Positions 61,722 to 64,000 of a stretch of DNA of 64,000 nt are shown here, in pieces. Under the pieces are notes generated by a model that worked only from the letters and a program-made list of their open reading frames with translations, had not been told where the DNA came from and searched no databases. Location: positions 15,401-79,400 of the forward strand of contig JAEWGR010000077.1 in the NCBI GenBank assembly GCA_023388195.1, read 5' to 3'. The stretch is from Bacillota bacterium. GTDB lineage: Bacteria > Bacillota > Negativicutes > Sporomusales > Sporomusaceae. Positions within the stretch are counted from its first letter, which is position 1, and every line of letters begins with the position of its first letter. The position numbers were made by a program, and so were the translations under genes.

Positions 61722-62425
61722 ATTTTTCCGCCGCGCAGTTCGCGGTTCCCTCGCTGCCGGCAGGCCCGTCCTTTCCCCCTCCCGTTTATTCGTTCGGGAG
61801 GGGGATCAAGGGGGTGGGTCCCCTGGAGCGGAGCCGGGCCATCTGGTGCCGCCGCCGTCCTATTACCTCCCGGCGAGTGAAGGGGCCCGCCGTGGCCGCG
61901 TCCCCCCCAATTAATTTGGCCGCTCCTTAGCGGGGGGTTTGGGGGATAGTCCTTCCCGCAGGGCGCCCGGAGTCCTCCCTTCCCCTCGAATTTCAATTGC
62001 GACCCACAGCTTGGATGGCAGCGCCAATCAGGAGGGATGGGGGGCTCCGCTCTATGGCCGGCCGTCCGCTCCTTGCGGCGTTTCGCTTCGCTCCACTCTC
62101 CTCATCCGCTCCCGACCGGCCACCGCTGGCGCTTAGAGTCGTAGCCTGCCGGGAGGCAATTAGGGCATGGGCATGGGCTGCAGACCGGAGCACTCCTTAT
62201 CACTCGCACCCGGACTGCGGGTTACGTCGGCTGGCCCCGCACACTGCGCGGGGCCTCGGCAGGCCACTCCGGCCGGACCGGCCGGAACACCATCGACCGA
62301 CCCAGCCGGGCGTCCTGCCGACCGCCGTCTTTTTGCCACTGAGCGGAGCAGCCCGAGGACGGCAGGCGGAAGACGCGCCAGCGGCTGCAGCGCCGCCCGC
62401 AGGGATGCGGAGCGGGCCCCGATAA
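61722..62425. other. Very GC-rich stretch with strong hairpins, no credible gene
   Basis: About 700 bases much richer in GC than all neighbours. Open frames exist in several phases but look like GC artefacts (Ala/Pro/Arg-rich, no ribosome site). Clear inverted repeats: 61775-61804 (10-bp arms CCCCCTCCCG), 62233-62255 (8-bp arms GGCCCCGC) and 62268-62286 (TCCGGCCGG-A-CCGGCCGGA). It may be a structured RNA or a transfer/replication region of the island. I see no rRNA, group II intron core or known RNA. Confidence 0.5.
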
Positions 62426-62429
62426 AAAA

Positions 62430-62455
62430 AGTCGGATTATCCAAGATAACCGACT
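62430..62455 (-). terminator. Terminator of the nucleotidyltransferase gene
   Basis: AGTCGG-A-TTATC / GATAA-CCGACT with one bulge, then TTTTTTT on the minus strand. Confidence 0.75.
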
Positions 62456-62559
62456 CTCAAACGATGAACAATATTAATCGCATATGCATCAATACACAAT
62501 TGACAACACTAAGTAAAATCGATTTCCTAATACCGATTTCCCTATGTTCCCTAGCAATT

Positions 62560-63351
62560 TTAAATCGTACCTATAATAGCGTTTAAAAAGCTAATAGAAT
62601 GTTCTTCCGCCTCTTTACGCCTAATTAAATCAGGAGTGCTATGATAGTTCCTGAGTTGCTGATACAACGTAATAGCATGTTTACAAGCAGTTGCACACCC
62701 TGCTGCATCATGAGTTGAAAGTGTCTCTACAAATAATGGCATCTCCTCTATAGCATCCCGCTCGATATATCGCATTCCTCTAGGAAGACATCCATTTTTC
62801 ATTAAAGCAAGTGGCCCAAGGACTGTCACTCTAAGAAAAGAAAGCATTTCAATAGCCTCAAAAATTTCTCCTCGTCCAAGTTTGGTTCCGGCATAATGTA
62901 TCCATACCCAAAATCTGTCTTCAATCCACTGCAAGCTTGGTCGGGGGTAGTGAGAATCTTCTTCCTCCATTTTTTTAGACAATGCTGCTCCTCTTTCCCA
63001 AAGAATAACTGGCTCTTCTACCCGATGCGCAAAGTCACTCAGTGCTACAAACTTTAAATCAACATGAAGCAGCGGCGGCCCATACAGACAAATAATTAAG
63101 CGTGGTTCTCCCACATGCTCACCAGTAAATCCGGACAATAATCTTCCAAACTTCTCAGCAATGACCAGCCGCTCATTCGAGATTTCCCGTTCATGGTTGG
63201 AGTCAACGGCGATCACTAAATCGATATCGGAAAATGCATCCATTGAATCTGTAATCCAAGATCCACCTGCTGCAATTCCCAAAATCCTCGTATCGTCTTT
63301 AAGAACAGATATCACTCTATTCACAAATTCTAAATGTATAGGTAATGGCAT
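62560..63351 (-). CDS. Nucleotidyltransferase-domain protein
   Basis: A 263-aa protein with the polymerase-beta-type nucleotidyltransferase motif GGSWITDSMDAFSDIDLVIAV (G-S ... D-x-D) and a later acidic LLHVDLKFVAL, as in aminoglycoside adenylyltransferase relatives. The C-terminal half is helical. ATG 63351 follows GGGGGGATCGAT; a longer frame to 63414 is possible. Its low GC differs sharply from the GC-rich DNA on its left, as expected for acquired DNA. Substrate unknown; resistance is only one possibility. Confidence 0.75.
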   Translation of the reverse strand: MPLPIHLEFVNRVISVLKDDTRILGIAAGGSWITDSMDAFSDIDLVIAVDSNHEREISNERLVIAEKFGRLLSGFTGEHVGEPRLIICLYGPPLLHVDLKFVALSDFAHRVEEPVILWERGAALSKKMEEEDSHYPRPSLQWIEDRFWVWIHYAGTKLGRGEIFEAIEMLSFLRVTVLGPLALMKNGCLPRGMRYIERDAIEEMPLFVETLSTHDAAGCATACKHAITLYQQLRNYHSTPDLIRRKEAEEHSISFLNAIIGTI

Positions 63352-63459
63352 ATCGATCCCCCCCACGAAATTATTATTATAGAATACAATATTCTGCAAC
63401 ATCTTGTCAATCACTTCATTGTGGCCAACAGCCGGATATAGAAAAGCACCTACTGTAAA

Positions 63460-63498
63460 AGAAACAGCTGCACGTCTACATGATGTGCAGCTGTTTCT
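63460..63498. terminator. Terminator of the small phage-like genes
   Basis: AGAAACAGCTGCAC, 11-base loop, GTGCAGCTGTTTCT: 14-bp perfect stem with TTTTA on the minus strand. Confidence 0.85.
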
Positions 63499-63499
63499 C

Positions 63500-63643
63500 T
63501 TACTTGGCCATCCTCTGAATCAGCAGGATCAGTCCCAGTATATCGCGGATGGTTTGCAGCCGGTCGCCATGCTCTTTCTCAAAGCTGTCCGGCAATGCCT
63601 CCAGCACGGCATTCACCGTAGCCAGCCAGTCCTCCGCTTTCAT
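63500..63643 (-). CDS. Small protein (47 aa), phage-like
   Basis: MKAEDWLATVNAVLEALPDS, then a helical C-terminus ending LLIQRMAK. Its ATG overlaps the TGA of the upstream frame (ATGA), so the two are coupled. A terminator follows directly. The style recalls small proteins of prophage tail/lysis regions; no family is recognised. Confidence 0.5.
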   Translation of the reverse strand: MKAEDWLATVNAVLEALPDSFEKEHGDRLQTIRDILGLILLIQRMAK

Positions 63644-63777
63644 ACCGGCTGCCCCGGTTCGGTCTTAGCCGGGCCCTTCCCGCCTGCGTCCTCACGGATG
63701 CAGTTCTCATCTTCCGGTTCCGCCGCCTCGATCCGTTCGGCATCCGCCGGCGGCGGGCCATACACCGTTTTAATCAA
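63640..63777 (-). pseudogene. Truncated frame upstream of the 47-aa gene
   Basis: Encodes about 45 aa (VYGPPPADAERIEAAEPEDE...) ending in the start of the 47-aa gene. It begins only 25 bases from the border of the long repeat and has no good start (TTG at 63777), so it is probably the 3' tail of a gene cut by integration or deletion. Confidence 0.4.
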
Positions 63778-63801
63778 GAAAATCAGCCTGCATCATCTAC
63801 C

Positions 63802-64000
63802 TACAACAACCGGAGAACCAACATAAAAGACCCGCGAATATCACCCACCACTTAAGAGGCGATATCCACGGGTCTTCTCTCTCCCGTTGTTGTACGGTTG
63901 TTGTAGAAATAAAAAAGCTTTCCGGAACTAAGTCCGGAAAGCCACGATTTCTTCTGGTGACCCACGAAGGAATCGAACCTTCAACCTACTGATTAAGAGT
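63802..64000. repeat. 200-bp direct repeat, right copy (to window end)
   Basis: Matches 60748-60947 over its whole visible length. It ends inside the tRNA-Lys at the window edge, where the T loop is canonical (TTCGATT), so this copy carries the functional tRNA. Confidence 0.85.
63955..64000 (-). tRNA. tRNA-Lys (CTT), 3' part only in window
   Basis: Minus strand: ACTCTTAATCAG (anticodon loop, CTT), GAAGG-TTCGATT-CCTTC (T arm), GTGGGTCACCA (acceptor and CCA). The 5' half lies beyond the window. Confidence 0.75.

Noticed and set aside
61997..62425. 142-codon frame in the GC-rich block
   Set aside because: Ala/Pro/Arg-rich, no ribosome site, overlapped by equally long frames in other phases; typical of GC-rich non-coding DNA.
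61722..62425. rRNA or group II intron in the GC-rich block
   Set aside because: No conserved rRNA stretches and no domain V-like core were seen.
1..64000. CRISPR arrays or insertion sequences
   Set aside because: No regularly spaced repeats with spacers and no transposase frame were found in the window.

Overview
The window reads like the chromosome of an anaerobic, acetogenic, Gram-positive-type bacterium, most likely a Negativicute of the Sporomusa kind. This rests on gene content: a full-length acetyl-CoA synthase (AcsB), three corrinoid proteins, five intact UroD-family and two MttB-family methyltransferases, two corrinoid-activating RACo ATPases and a methyl-tetrahydrofolate methyltransferase. 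Composition is moderate in GC, except for an AT-rich stretch and a very GC-rich patch near the right end.

Layout. (1) 1-1348: end of an amino-acid ABC importer operon. (2) 1482-9917: a TIM-barrel isomerase, a decayed UroD-methyltransferase remnant, a sulfonate-type ABC importer with two permeases and no ATPase, a SAM methyltransferase, a CorC-type membrane protein and a cystathionine-synthase-family enzyme. (3) 10086-24391: two divergent operons. The minus one holds DUF2325, a NifB-like radical SAM protein, two nitrogenase component-1-like proteins, a UroD-family methyltransferase and a corrinoid protein. The plus one holds two UroD-family methyltransferases, RACo, a DUF1847 protein and a complete ABC importer. 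(4) 24464-27904: housekeeping and transport genes. (5) 28057-38951: an operon for demethylating a methylated amine or betaine-like compound (two MttB-type proteins, methyl-THF methyltransferase, corrinoid protein, panB, an opine-dehydrogenase-like enzyme, a racemase-family enzyme, an MFS permease), with a sigma-54 activator and a matching -24/-12 promoter. (6) 39147-44828: solitary AcsB and a DMSO-reductase-family enzyme. (7) 44931-53541: sulfate uptake and activation (substrate-binding protein, CysTWA, AprAB, CysDN). (8) 53954-58706: a second corrinoid/UroD/RACo set, paralogous to that of region 3. (9) 58770-60665: small genes, an initiator tRNA and rpoZ. (10) 60748-64000: a tRNA-Lys-flanked island of about 3 kb with a type I toxin-antitoxin pair, a nucleotidyltransferase, a GC-rich unexplained stretch and phage-like small ORFs.

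The most interesting thread is a short leader element found nine times (plus one degenerate copy): a 3-5 bp mini-hairpin, usually preceded by YTGA, abutting an AGG-starting intrinsic terminator. It sits 13-27 nt after a good sigma-A promoter. It precedes the ABC importer, the SAM methyltransferase, the cystathionine-synthase-family gene, the nitrogenase-like operon, the divergent UroD/RACo/ABC operon and the sulfate importer, in tandem pairs in three cases. Most of these genes relate to sulfur or methyl metabolism. I therefore infer a sulfur-responsive attenuation regulon that includes a nitrogenase-like, corrinoid-linked system, perhaps for scavenging methylated sulfur compounds. No nifH-like gene is present in the window.

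All coordinates and motifs were read by eye. No alignment, database search or folding was run.
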